From the NCBI GenBank assembly GCA_011800155.1, contig CM022371.1, forward strand, positions 1,364,001 through 1,428,000: 64,000 nucleotides of DNA, in the 5' to 3' direction. This DNA is from Flammulina velutipes. Its lineage: Eukaryota; Basidiomycota; Agaricomycetes; Agaricales; Physalacriaceae. A program made the position numbers and the translations under genes. Positions 38,526-50,553 of the stretch are shown here, piece by piece; within the stretch, counting starts at the first letter, position 1; every line of letters begins with the position of its first letter. The notes below the pieces were generated by a model that made no database searches, was not told the origin of the DNA, and saw only the letters and a list, made by a program, of their open reading frames with translations.

Positions 38526-41500
38526 TTAAGCAGCGACTAACGCATGGAGGTTATAGATCTCCCTGCGTACAGTATAATAAACTTCGGACACACTGCCCTC
38601 CATCTCGACCTTCCCCTGCCCCGTCTTCCTAACAGCGACAGATTCCTCGAACAAATTGACTGCACCGCGCTTCCCACAGATAAGCACACCCTCCCCAGCC
38701 AACTCAGCTTGGATCCCTACCTCAGTCAAACGTTTCTGCAATGCCGTCAACTTCAATTCGCCGATCATCGTTGAGCTGGGCAACGCGATGGCTGGCCGTG
38801 AGCCTAACGTTCTGGCAGGCACAGCCTCCTTCTCATCATCCACTTTCGTCGTCGTCGTCGGCTTCGAGTTGACGGATATGGTCTCCAACACTGGGATTGT
38901 AGACGTTGCGTGCGCGACAATCCTCCCAGTGAGGTATCCGACTTCGTTGTCCTCAAACTGAGGAATGTTGTGTTAGTGAATCGGTCAAAGGCAGCGCGAC
39001 GTACCCTCGACATCCGCATAGACGCAAGCAACTCATCGCTGATGGAAATGGAGAAGCTATTGATCTGCTGGCCAATCTGGACGGTCTCTAGTGTCGCTGG
39101 AGCGTAGATATCTTTTGTCATAGTGCGGATGCTGGAGCAACTCTCGATTAACACATCTGTATCTTTGCTCGAGCCATGGACCAATATCTAGTGCGTAATC
39201 AAATTGAGTACACGATGAGAATTCTTGTGGGAAAGCACGCTTACCAGTTTTCGAGGCTCGACCTTGGGAACGATGGCTTTGACGGCTCGGCCATCGTTCA
39301 ACCCCTCCATGTCAACAAAAAGAAGCCGGCATGCTAGCTGCACCTCGACTTCTGAGGAGACAAATTTTGATGGTGGTTCTTGAATAGCTTTCTAGAGTTA
39401 CATGAGTTTGCTGAGACAGAGATAGAAGGTAAATGATTGACCTTGGCATCCTCCTCCGCCTGCTGCTTGCGATAATCCTTGAGCTCGTCACTTTCGGATT
39501 GTTCCTCCAGCATCTTGCCTTTCTGCATCCACATTGATACGTCAATTATCTCGCCATACTCGTCGACGCGTCGCTTTTTTTCTACGTGAGGGAACGTCCG
39601 GAATCGAGGTGCCTGTCCACCCAATGTCTTGAAGAACGACGTTGCTTTTGACATGTTTCCCTTCAGGTAAATGTCATACGACAACAGTTGCCTCGTCAGA
39701 CCGTCATCCATATTCCAGTCATTCGCGTCGTTTTTCTTCCGCTGCCCAGTCCCGAATTCGTCAGCTCCTCCCCCCATCAAGTCCCGAGAAACTTCATCCT
39801 CATCCTCCTCTTCCGAATCAGAGTCCGTGTCGCCCTCGTCGGCCTCAAAAATAGGCTGCTCTCGGACCTGGACAGCTTTCTTTTTCTCCGCCTCTTGCTT
39901 TACTTCCTCCTCATTTCGAAGATAATCTTCCAGCTCAGCTCCCGTTAGAGCTACTTTGGAGTTCATCTACGACCTAAGGGTGAGACGAACCCATACACTA
40001 GAAAGAAATTTCCGTACCCGCAGTTTGAGAACACCGTCCATCATAACGTTTCTACCTATTTTCCCCTGATCCCATTTATCCTCTGGTCGTTGCGCGTCGT
40101 TCCACTTGTCAAAGAGGACTCGGCCAAGAGATCCCTCCTCTCCCCGTCCAGTCAAGAGAACCACATTGTCGGGAACAGCAGCAAAATCACAGAACAGATG
40201 TCGTGATGGGCCATGGGATAGTGAGGCTGGCACCGCAAGTATTAGTTTTGGATCCTTAGACGAGTACTTTTGAATTAGTGCTTGGGGGTTCGGGAAGAAT
40301 TCTAAATGTCTGTGATGAATCGTCAGCGAATTCCTTCAGATATCACGTTACACACTTGAATCTTAGTGCAAATGCTCCTAATGCATCTTCATCGGCGTCG
40401 TCGTCGCCTGCTCGTCTTCTTTTATTGTCGTGCCTACCACCAGTACCTTCTTCGCCTACGTCTTCTTTGCTCACTGTACCACCGAGCCATTCCATCATAC
40501 TTCTAACAAAGGTAAGCATTTCGCTCGCCGAGCGCGAAAGAAAGCAAATGGGATATCGCAGCCGAGAGTAGTTCCAATGCTGGTCGAGGAGGACAAGAAG
40601 TTCGAGGACACGCGTACTGGAATCACAGGGGAGGAGGAGGGAGAAGCGGGAAGATAATGTGGCGGTTACTGCATCCAAAAGAGCAGCGTCGCGATCCTTT
40701 CGCCGACTCATGATGACTGAGGCACGGTCAGCGTCCGTAATAAAAAGGTCTGGACGTGCTAGAGGCTCGAATATGCCTCCTGCAGCTCTCATGAGAACGG
40801 TCCCGTCGAGATGTCGTTCTCGCATGTGGTTCATGTTCACAGCGTATATAATGGTGCCAGAGGATGGCGAGCGGATCTTCCATATAGTGCCTCCCAGCGT
40901 GTGTCCAGCATTGTAAGGTGTTATCGTCAAGCCCTGGCATTTTCCTGGAGAAATTGAAGAGTGACTTAATGAATAAATGATGGATACGAACCTTGCAAAT
41001 GTGTTGGTTGGGAATATCGCAATGTGTTGACAGAGTCAAATGCGTCGTGCACCTCGCGTCCGGTGGTCACATATCTTCGCTTTGGCGCTGTATCGGTCGT
41101 AGGAGCAGAGTCAACATTTTCCCGTTCGTCGACGTCCATCGGCTGTTCGCCTTGCTCTAGCTCAATCTTGCCTTCGTCTCCAATTTCCTCCTCGTCGCGG
41201 AGACCTTCGACGTCCTCTGTCGCTGCTATCCTAGCCATGGCCTGAACGGGAAGGGTCGTGTATGCGGGCGCTTTGAGTTGCCATCGTGAGTATGCGTACG
41301 GATAGAGTCCTGAATGGCTTAAATCCCCATGGGAGAGCAAGACAAGGTCAATGGTAGGCGCATATCTATCATTAAAGTTAAAAAAAACGACATTACAGCG
41401 GTGGTAAATGGTATTCACTCTCGCAGAGCTCTGCAGTATTCCTCCCATTCTCCCTCATCTTCGACTTGGTGTTCCGGAGCCCAATCTGGAGAGCCACAGT

Positions 41501-41597
41501 CCAAAAGAATCCGCACGTCGTCGACTTGAAGGATGTATGCGAGCGGCGTCGTCCGCGTCGAGCGCGCCGCCCCAGATAGTGGCGTAAAGGTGATCAT
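38526..41597 (-). CDS. CFT2: Cleavage and polyadenylation factor CFT2/CPSF100
   Basis: This is the inactive metallo-beta-lactamase partner of the CPSF73 endonuclease in the pre-mRNA 3'-end processing complex, nuclear. Start is ATG 41597 (MITFTPLSGAARSTRTTPLAY). LLDCGSPDW and LLSHGDLSHSGLYPYA occupy the place of the HxHxDH zinc motif but lack its histidines, as expected for CPSF100. The beta-CASP domain shows TPYNAGHTLGGTIWKI, YAVNMNHMRERHLDG and LLPCDSSTRVLELL. An acidic insert (MDVDEREN; DSDSEEEDEDE) interrupts it. The RMMD region reads SYDIYLKGN. C-terminal ILVHGSSKDTDVLIESC and IYAPATLETVQIGQQINSFS match the family, ending LHALVAA at 38526. Nine or so introns. A CACGTG lies 25 bp before the start. 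Tail to tail with the SRPK-like gene (123 bp). Confidence 0.92.
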
Positions 41598-41621
41598 GGA
41601 CGTTAAACACAGAGGGTGTCA

Positions 41622-41627
41622 CACGTG
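41622..41627. promoter_or_regulatory. CACGTG box 25 bp before CFT2 start
   Basis: ACACGTGGTC context immediately upstream of the ATG at 41597. Confidence 0.35.
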
Positions 41628-41739
41628 GTCACATATCGACTCAACTATGCATCTAGGAAGATTTTACAACAAAACAATATATAGATGTAAAATAGAGGTA
41701 GGCATAAAGACCAGCGGGATTCACTGATAACGTATCTAT

Positions 41740-43239
41740 CTACACCATGCTGTCTCTCCTGCTCGTTTTCTCACCGAATCGAGTGTCGCTTTCAAGTCCA
41801 TCTGGCAGCATCCCATCTCCGCCATGAGAGCTCTGTCGAGTCTCCGAACCTTCTTGGCCCAACCCGGCACTTCTCTCACTATTGGTAGTAAATGCAGTCT
41901 GAATGTTACCCTTATCGTCTCTCTTGATCTTACGGAATTGCAGCGATGATAGCTTCGTTGATATGGCAGGGCTACTGTCGCGCACAGTGTTGAGAGTTAT
42001 TGTCGAATCGAGCGAACGATTGGAGCGTATGATGATGATGGTCGCGGTGGGGAGGATTGCCTGCACAAAATCAGAGATATGGTTATAGAGGCCATGGCAT
42101 CGTACTTACTGCAATATATATAGCAGCCTTTCCAAAGATTGTTGTCGCGAGACCCAAGGGAGTGTGGGTGTCCGTGTATACTTCCCCAAGGACACTATTG
42201 ACGAGCTATGTGACGGTGTGAGATGTTGCAGAAGACACCGGGACCATAGCCTACCTGTACCGCCGCGAATAGGGCACCTGTCTCCACCAGTATTAGAAGC
42301 ACCCTCGCCACTTCACCACGGCGCCTTTTGTCGGTATGTTTATGAAGATCCCTGTTTTTTGACACCATGAGATCTCGTGATAAACTAGAACATCAGAGGA
42401 CATGCATACCATGCTTGCAACGCAATAAGACCAGTAGCGATAAGGTTCGTCCCGAAAGAGATGAAGTTGCTGGCGGTAGAGAGTTGTTTATCTACATCGG
42501 GGTTTCCAGGCGTCTGGACGTGCTTGCTCACAAGAGCCTGCGAATAAAACCAAAGAACTGCCGGAAGAACGGTTAGATGGATGTCTATAGTAATAGATCT
42601 AGTAAAAGTACTGACCAACGTCTGCGAATGCTATTATCGCCAACACAGCCTTGACAATCTGGGTATGAGGGTACATCACCCATGCACGCCACACAACAAT
42701 GAGATCGGAGAGCATGAACTGTGATTATAAGGACCTTGATTAGGAATTCAAGATGAAAACTCTGACATTTATCATCACTGGCCACGCCCCGACGATTTTG
42801 AGAGCGAAGTATGTGCTCGTCCAAAGTGGTCTTCGATCCTCGAGAGGTACTTCCGAATGAATGAGATACGTCCGCACTTGCGTGACGATTCCCATCATGT
42901 CCGATATAAACTGAGCTGTAGTAGATAGAAATAGTAGGAGTATGGCACCAAGGAGGACCTTTGACGCGAATGCATTGAGAGGGCGAGTTCTATGTTATGT
43001 TCAACATTCTTCTGAAGGATAGTAATGACGAAAACGACGTACAACGTCATCCGAAGGCATACGGCAAACAGGACAAGGTAGATGCCTATATCGACGGGTA
43101 TTGCTCAGCGCAAACTCGGAGAGATACCGGTGTACGCACCATACAAGATGAATCCGACGCTATCCTGGCATAAGTTGGTATAGAGAATGAGTCCCATACG
43201 CTCAAGGATTGCATCCTGTTCCACCGATGTCGATGACAT
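41740..43239 (-). CDS. Orphan multi-pass membrane protein (7TM type)
   Basis: Start is ATG 43239 (MSSTSVEQDAIL). Spliced by eye, the hydrophobic segments are FILYGIYLVLFAVCLRMT, LLGAILLLFLSTTAQFI, a helix following YFALKIVGAWPV, one around AVLAIIAFADVG, the VLPAVLWFYSQALVS area, FGTNLIATGLIALQAW, VLLILVETGALFAAVQ, and KAAIYIAAILPTATIIII. The cytoplasmic tail (about 80 residues) is Ser/Thr-rich and hydrophilic, ending SRRDSMV. Such proteins are common and expanded in Agaricomycetes and unassigned. A receptor-like role is plausible from the layout. It differs in sequence from the 7TM gene at 29660. Seven or more introns of 50-60 bp. Confidence 0.75.
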
Positions 43240-44051
43240 TGCAGGAATGAACGGAAGGAAGGAGGAGGTGGAGGGAGTGCCTGCGTGTGTGTCGGGAAGA
43301 ACCTGGAAGTACCCACAGTATTTATCTGTCAACAAGAAAGTTCTTGGAGCATCTTCCGGTGCCTATCATGCCTCCAAGCTCTTTTCAATGAAGGAAGATT
43401 GTAAAAGAACGTATGAACAGATGGAAATACATCTGGACGGCCATCACGCCGGAATTCTGATCTTACCGATGCGCTATCTCGGGCATAACACTAACCTGCG
43501 AACTTGTTGAAGAGTCGCACTCGCGCTCGCTAGCCTGTCGTAGAGGTTTCTGCGGTAGGAAAATGGTTGACATCGTCGAGTGCCAAACTCAGACTGTACG
43601 TTCAATTTTCAGGCGGGATAAATGTGAGCACGTGCCAGAGGTCCCTGGCTTAAGTTGCACTGCGCACAGAAACTTAAAAAGACCGCCAATAGCACTGTTA
43701 TCAACGCTAACGTCAAGCCGCGTCTTCGATCTTCTCCAACTGGCACGCGTTGATTGACCTTTTGTTTTCCCAAGCTCGTTTGAATGGAATCTAATTATTA
43801 GCCAAAGCTATATCCTCGAGTAAAACACACACTGATGAACTGTTGATATATGATGTAGATAGCTGGCCGCCTGTTTCAAGTAGGTAAGATGAACTTTTCT
43901 GCATTCGCTCTCGATTAGGAGCGCCAGCGCAGTGTGGGTCCGTATAGGCGTCGCGACGCGCCTGAGGGCAGGGCGATCGTGCCTGCCGCCCTTTTGATTC
44001 ACTCAACCATGCAAGCTCTCCGCCTTATCTTCCTCTTTCCTTCCGACTCCC
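43240..44051. other. Divergent intergenic region (7TM orphan / amidohydrolase)
   Basis: About 0.8 kb. The longest frames (43187-43510 plus; 43808-44002 minus) show no known motif. One CACGTG at 43629-43634. Nothing else seen. Confidence 0.5.
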
Positions 44052-45292
44052 ATGTCGGCCGCTAAACTGCTTGTCGACGTTCACACCCACGTCTATCTAC
44101 CTCGATATGCCTCCTTGCTGAGATCTAGGGCTAGCGTACCGCGTATCATCCCATGGAACGTGGATGGAAAGGCAGAGGAACGACTCCTCATTTTGGACCA
44201 CGAGCCAAGTGGCGGACGGCCTGTCGGTCCTCAGTACTGGGATCGCGATGAAAAACTCAAGTTTATGGATAGACATGGAATAGATGTATCAGTTGTTAGG
44301 TACGCACCTACCGCAGAAGCAGAGATCCTACTCATTTTCACAGCACAGCGAACCCTTGGCTCGACTTTTTGTCCCCTACTCAAGCCAAGGAAATGGCTAC
44401 CGAACTCAACACAGATCTTGAGAACTATTGCTCAACTGGTCCTACCGTTTCCGAGCTGTCCTTGAAGCGGCTCTATGGATTTGGCCTACTACCACTGGTT
44501 CCGGACGTTGGGATAGATGCTATCCTCGAGACCGTCAAGCAGATTTCAGAGGCGCCGCATTTGAAAGGCCTGATAATGGGAACCAGAGGCATTGGCAACG
44601 GTCTGGACGATGATGCCCTCGATCCAGTATGGGCCGCCATCGAAGCCGCTGGTCTTGTCGTCTTCTTGCATCCCCATTACGGTGTCGATAACGCAGCATG
44701 GGGCTCTAAGGACAATGGCCACGTCTTGCCACTGGCTCTAGGATTCCCTTTCGAAACTACAGTGGTACGTGCATGCAAGGATCCCTAGGCCTCCGTTTCT
44801 GAGATCATATGCTCATAGGCTACTACACGACTCATCCTGGCCGGAGTTTTCGACCGCTTCCCGAATCTCCGCCTACTTTTGGCGCACTCCGGTGGTGCTC
44901 TTCCTCAATTATCTTCCCGCCTTGCGTCGTGTATTGACCACGATCCGGTCGTTGCCGCGCGGCTCAAGTACGATGCGCGCTACTACGTTGGCAAGCTCTA
45001 CCTTGACGCTGTGTCGTACGGACCCGAGGAGATGGGATTCACTGCGGACGTACTGTCGCGTGCGTCGCGATATGCGGATGGGGGTTCATTGAAGGCGCTT
45101 GCTAACCGGTCAGAGGGAAGTAGGCAGATGTTGTTTGGGACGGATCACCCGTTCTTCCCTCCGCTGAATGACTCTGCAAAATGGAAGAGCGTGGTAGAAA
45201 ACTTGGAGGCCATTGAAGCGGTACAGGGATGGAGCGAAAATGACAAGAGTGGTGTACGCGGAGCAAATGCGATAGATTTATTCGCTCTCTGA
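44052..45292 (+). CDS. ACMSD-like metal-dependent amidohydrolase/decarboxylase
   Basis: Member of the Amidohydrolase-2 family (PF04909 type), whose fungal members include aminocarboxymuconate-semialdehyde, orsellinate-type and other aryl decarboxylases. Start is ATG 44052. The first metal motif is LLVDVHTHVYLP (HxH). Next comes FMDRHGIDVSVV-STANPWLDF, joined across an intron near 44300-44350. VVFLHPHYG carries the next metal His, LLLAHSGGALPQL the catalytic His, and MLFGTDHPFFPP the metal Asp. Three exons, with introns at about 44301-44346 and 44764-44820; ends LFAL at 45292. The zinc-site residues all appear present, so an active enzyme is expected. The substrate is not deducible. Confidence 0.9.
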
Positions 45293-45366
45293 TATGTTGC
45301 AGACCTTCGAACATTGTATACGAATCGCATCTGACATCTACTATCCAGCCCGGCTGTTACCGAGTA

Positions 45367-45372
45367 CACGTG
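45367..45372. promoter_or_regulatory. CACGTG box 30 bp before kinase-like gene start
   Basis: TACACGTGCG context upstream of ATG 45402. Confidence 0.3.
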
Positions 45373-45401
45373 CGTCTTGAACGCGAACCATCACCATCAC
45401 C

Positions 45402-47198
45402 ATGTCTGAATCTCTGCGTGTCGTTCGGTTCGTGTTCTATCACGATAGCGCTGTTGAAGTGCATGTCTTTCGCGAACCTATTTATCCAGACGAGATCATT
45501 TGATCTCATAACATCCTCCAAACGTACTCACAGAGCCAAATCTTCTTCTATGTACCAACCAAACGGGGCCTCCTCAAATACAAAAATCGCTCGGACCACG
45601 ACGCTTATTTCGGGGATTCAATCAGGTACCTAGGCCATCTTCATCTGTGGTGCGACGAGTGGTCAATCGTAGACACCCATACACAATTCGTTGAAGGACA
45701 AGGCAGAGACGATATCGATGTTATCATCTATATTCAAGGTTCGTCTACATACCTTGAATCTGATTTAGACTCAGCATTATTTATCGTATGCCTTGGACCA
45801 GCCGGGCCCCTTCTGTCCATTGTTTCGCAACAGAAGGTCCATGGAAGAAAGCACCGTCGCAAGGAGCCCAACCCCATGCCTTCAAGTCTCGCCAATAGGA
45901 CCCCAATGCTCATATTCTGTGTGGCCGTCCAATATACCGGACTGCCACTATACCACCTTCTCTCATCAGCACCTTCATCGCCAATTTTTTGGATGACAGA
46001 GATACAGGTTGTCCGGAATATGAGGACCACCAACTTTACCGTGAACTCAAGCAGATGATGTGCAGGATTTATTCAAATGAAGACCAACGACTTGGAGAGC
46101 TTCGCGCGCTTCTAAATATCGGACTTGAACCGTCCACCATCGGGGACTGTAGAACCGATGGTGACATAATGCTAACGGTCGACGGTATCAGAGTTCGGAC
46201 AGTGTATCTTGCAGGAAATTGGATCACCTGGAGCCGAGCCATACTTCCAAAATATTCTCTTTGATGAGAAAGGAGTGGAGGAGGTACGTGAGAGGGACTA
46301 TGGCGCAGTTCCAAAGACGAGTCACTTTCCGGCTCTTCTGATCATTGTGGTCGGTATGGACTATCCAAATTGGCTCTCTTTGTCTCCTTCTAATCAATGG
46401 CATAGGTGATTGTATTGGGTTTGCCGGAGCAGTGTATGGATCCAGACCGAACGTGCAGATGCTCTCTTCTCTTATTCCTTTGCGCCACGATCCTTCAGAC
46501 GAGATGACGGTGACACAGACTCTAAGATTGCTCTTCGCCATGCGCCGTGCTCTCGTTTGGCTGAATGATTTTTACCAATCTCCCGCGTTTCTGATCCCGT
46601 CCAACGATATCCAAGCCGACTGTCCATACCCTCGGAACTATGACTCGCTCGATGGCGGCGGTACCATCGTTCATTTCCGATACATCTCACAGATTGACGA
46701 GGACAAATGTGCTTACATCGTCGAGCTATCCACTGGTGGCCGCGCTTTCGTGAAATTTGTTCAAGGAAATTATGGGAAAGACGCTCATATGGCGGCGGCC
46801 AAGCTGGGATTAGCTCCGCCACTTCTTGGGTTCCAAATTTTACCAGCGGGGTGGCGCATGGTCTTGACGACAAATCTCTCCATCTCCCATCGCGACTTTT
46901 CGTGGGTACAGGATGCTCGGAATTCTGTACTTTGTGCGTATCTGCTTCTCGTCTACAAACTTGGCATGCCGACCAGTGGGTACACGGGGACCTACGTGAC
47001 GTGAATATTATGGTCCAGAGGGACGACCCGAATAAAGGATATGTGATTGATTGGGATTGGGCAGGCAAAGAGGGACATAGCTACTACCCAACGTTTCTGA
47101 ACATGGGTGAAATATTGTGGCGTCCGGACGACGTGGTAGACGGTGCTCCCATACTGCGTAGGCATGACGAGGAGATGATACGAAGAGCCTTTTATTAA
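45402..47198 (+). CDS. Agaricomycete-type kinase-like protein
   Basis: Start is ATG 45402 (MSESLRVVRFVFYHDSAV), probably joined to SQIFFYVPTKRGLLKYK after a 71-bp intron. A lineage-type N-terminal domain follows: HLHLWCDEWSIVDTHTQFV, EIGSPGAEPYFQNILFDE and IGFAGAVYGSRPNVQML. The kinase-like core begins near 46700 with CAYIVELSTG and AFVKFVQGNYGKDAH (candidate ATP-binding Lys), then LGLAPPLLGFQILPAGWRMV. The catalytic loop is WVHGDLRDVNIMV. The metal-binding motif reads VIDWDWAGKEG, with DWD instead of DFG. These proteins are numerous in mushroom-forming fungi and are often annotated as protein kinases. Activity is uncertain. A Pro/Ser-rich low-complexity linker lies at about 45790-45990. Confidence 0.75.
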
Positions 47199-47461
47199 TG
47201 CTAGAAATATATACTTGAGCTCGTTTCTGCTTTCTCGCTCATATTAGAATTTAGAGAATGGACATTGTACAAATTCAAATACATGAATTTCAAAAAACGC
47301 GTAGATAAACGGCCTAATTAGGAAGTGTACTTACCGATTCTTGGCCGGAACCAAATTCGTTCAAGATCGTCGTCGCGTCGTGGTACTTTACCTCGCGCGC
47401 TGTACAGAGCCATATTTCTCTGGAAAATACTCAACTACCAACGCGCCTTTGATGCTTCGCG

Positions 47462-48863
47462 ATGAACACTTCAACAGCACGAACCGCCCGCCTTTTGAAA
47501 GACCGCAAGCCCTACCAGGAATGGGTCGACAGCATTTGCAAGGAACTAGAAGACCAGACCAACAGAATACTAGAGCTCGAGACGGAGAACGCTTCCCTAG
47601 AAGAGCAGGTACAGAGATCTTGGCAACAGAATGCTAGTCTGGCGCGCGAAAGACGTATCGCCGACGCAAGACGCGAAGACGCGGAGGAGCAACTAAGGCG
47701 TGCTCTAGCAGAGTGTGAGCGGTTGCGGGTGAGTTTTCTTTCCTTCCCGCCTTTCCTACTTGACGAATGACATCCGTAGGGCCTTCTGGATCTTTCCAGT
47801 GATACCGACTCCGATGAAGACACACAATACGATTCCGCAGTGGAAAGTAAGCAAGACAGCATCCCCAGCCCAGAACGCAAGGCATCACCCAGTCCAATCA
47901 AAGCACGTACCGTACTACCGTCGCCTCCACAGTCGCAAGCTAGACCACCTCAACCGTCGGTTTCCACACCAAGTCCTGTGAAAACGAGTTCCGGACTACC
48001 TTCGCCACCAGCTTCCCAAGCTAGGCCGACGGTTTCCCCGCGTTCAGATAATATCTTTGCAGACTTTACGTTTTATTTCGCTGAAGCTGTTCCCCGCCCG
48101 GTGCACACTTGTATCGGCCCCTTCGATTTGGAGACGCTAGGGCCGGCTTTGGGTTTGGACAGCGATATGGTGCGGAGCTATCTCGTTATACTTTGCTCAT
48201 CTTGACAACCTTGTAATAGCGGCGTGTCGTGCAAGGGTAATCTTGAATCTTTCTCGCCGTACGTTTTTCACGCTGATTTGTCGAAAAGGCTTTCCACTGC
48301 ATGCGACCTGGAGGCGAGGATATGTAACTCGGCAGACTTGATATTTTTCTATCACCCAGTGTTTGTTGAGTTGGGGCTGGGTGGCGAGTCTAAGGGAACA
48401 TATTTTGTTGATTGGGGCCAGGCAAGTGTCAATTCAAGATTAGAGGACCGTATGCTAGCGAGGCAGGAGACACCAAGCCATGTGTTCGTACAGTATCCAG
48501 GAGTGAAGGTATGTGGCTGTTTGTTTGACGGGTCTAGGAGCTTACTAGCATCTAGGAGCGATGGTTTTATTACGGCGCGCACCCATTGGCGGTCATGAAC
48601 TCTGAAACGTGTAACTTCTGGTCCCAGGTTTTGGAGGATGGTCCAGTAAGCATAGCCTTTGCGTATCGTGGTGCGAACTTATGCATGGATATCAGAGCAA
48701 GGATGATATTTTGAAGCACCTTGGGACACGAAGCAAGATGGGAGGCGTGGATATCGGGCAGCTTATTGACACCGATCATCTTGTTCAGATAAGCTTCGAG
48801 ATGGGAGAAGAGGATGTAAAGGCTACCAAAGAGATGAAGCAGAGGCTCAAGAGGGCAAGATGA
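47462..48863 (+). CDS. Coiled-coil orphan protein
   Basis: Family not recognised. Start is ATG 47462 (MNTSTARTARLLKDRK). Residues about 20-95 form a strong coiled coil (ICKELEDQTNRILELETENASLEEQVQ and onward, heptads of Leu). A Ser/Pro-rich disordered region follows, with repeated SPPxSQARP-like units (LPSPPQSQARPPQPS; LPSPPASQARP). The C-terminal part, FADFTFYFAEAVPRPVHTCIG ... LIFFYHPVFVELGLG ... TYFVDWGQASVNSRLEDR, looks like a folded domain. The last intron is a clean 50-bp GTAAGC..CAG between VLEDGP and SKDDILKHLG, giving a basic end KQRLKRAR at 48863. An intron near 48168 also keeps frame (LDSDM-GNLESFS). Function unknown. Confidence 0.7.
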
Positions 48864-49132
48864 CTGTTATGCTGAGAGGAGTTAGTATGACACAACGTTA
48901 ACGGCTATCGGACTCCGAACTTATCCATTCTTAGTGATAAGATGGTATCCATGGTTATCTATCGATCACCGTATTCGGAGCTGCCTCGGGTCTATTGTAG
49001 GGTCTTGAAGTCTCTTTCCTTTTGTCTTTGTGTATTTATTGCATTGCCTTTTGCTTGTCGCTTTCTCCTCCTTCTGGGGCTCGCCGAATTGCCTCGTCAA
49101 GGCTGGCAGTCACGGACTGGATCCATTCATTC

Positions 49133-50553
49133 ATGCCGCTACCCACGTCTGGACGTTACACCCTCCTGGGCCTGTTTGTTTTTCTGGTCCTTCTGGCGCC
49201 TTTTCTTATGCTACTCACCGCCCCCACTCGTTTATCCCGTCGATCGTTCATTGACGTCCGCCAGGACGACAACGTCACAGAAAGCGGTTCCCCTTTCTCC
49301 TCGTCGGCTTCCAGAAGTTCTTCCTCCACGGCATCTAATACGTCGGCGTCCACTACCCAAGCAGCAGCCTTATCATCCTCATTTACCAGCACATCGGCAA
49401 ATGTGACCAGCTCTACTGCATCGTCTAGCACCAGCATATCACAGGCATCTACTACATCAAGCACATCGGTATCCTCACGCAGCGAGAGTCCACCTCCGCC
49501 CCCGAGTGCGACCTCCATTCCAACTGCGACCTCCACATCAACCTCTATCATGTAAGCCTCCGCGCCATCAACATTCTCTATGACAGAATTGACGTTTGGA
49601 CTCGTCCAGATCAACATTTGAACCCTCTACAACATCTGTAGCAACTACTGCGGCCCCTCCCTCGACATCTCAACAGGCACTGGTCGATGTTACTGAGGGA
49701 CTCAGTACGAATGCTACCCCAGTAACCACCCTCCGCGTGTTAGGCGGACCTTCATCATCTGTCTCCAGCAATCCCATCCCACCCTCCAGCACAGGCAGCA
49801 CCTCGTCTGGTCGTCCCACATCTACCAAGGATTTCACAGGTGCTTCGTCCAAAGAGTACGTTTCTCACTTCTCCCGCGTTGCAACAACCCATTGATCGCA
49901 CAATCAGCTTCTGGTCCAACAAATCAGCCGGTATACTCCCTCCATTGAATCACGATGCTAACAGGTACTGACATCTCCATCCAGTTGCCGGTACCTTTAC
50001 GGTCGTCGCGCTGGTCATCCTCACCTTCGTGGTCGGACTGATCATGTATATTCTCCGGAAGCGCCGTCGAGCCCGGTATAAAACCGATCGCGACCTTCTC
50101 TTCCAACAGGAAAAGTGGGAGCCTGACCACAACGCACGTCAAACCTCATCGCCAGAATCCACTCTAAGCCTCACCGGACCTCCAATGGACGTGTTCTCCA
50201 GCGGCGATATGTTCGCATCGAACAACTACAACGCCAACCCGTTCGAAGAGCCTGGCTACTACAACTCCGGTGCTACGCAAAATTATGGCCCAGGATCAAC
50301 ACCGGACATTATCTATTCGTACGCGGCTGACGTGAACAAGCAGTATCCTGTCTACTCTGACAACCGGCCACCCATCCAACCTTCTTCATCAGTATCGCCA
50401 TCTGCGCCATATGCCCAGCGATACTCCAATCCGTTCAAAGACACTTTGACAGTGGCTCCCCCTGGGCCTGCACCCGTCGACCGGGAGTCAGTTGCTGCTT
50501 CATCGATTGATTCGTTCTACGGCGCCAACTCGACCGCAGGCATGGCAATGTAA
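49133..50553 (+). CDS. Ser/Thr-rich single-pass plasma-membrane protein
   Basis: Start is ATG 49133 (MPLPTSGRYTLLGLFVFLVLL): a signal peptide or signal anchor. About 200 residues of Ser/Thr-rich, probably O-mannosylated stalk follow, with a few NxS/T sequons. After two introns near 49553-49600 and 49855-49985 comes a transmembrane helix, GTFTVVALVILTFVVGLIMYI, and the stop-transfer RKRRRARYK. The cytoplasmic tail of about 170 residues has NPFEEPGYY and SNPFKDTL, two Asn-Pro-Phe tripeptides typical of EH-domain/endocytic signals. The layout resembles wall-stress sensors (Mid2/Wsc) or Msb2-like mucins, but no WSC domain is seen. It is the second such gene in the window. Confidence 0.78.

Noticed and set aside
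49156..49617. 153-codon minus-strand frame
   Set aside because: Antisense shadow of the Ser/Thr-rich stalk at 49133-50553.
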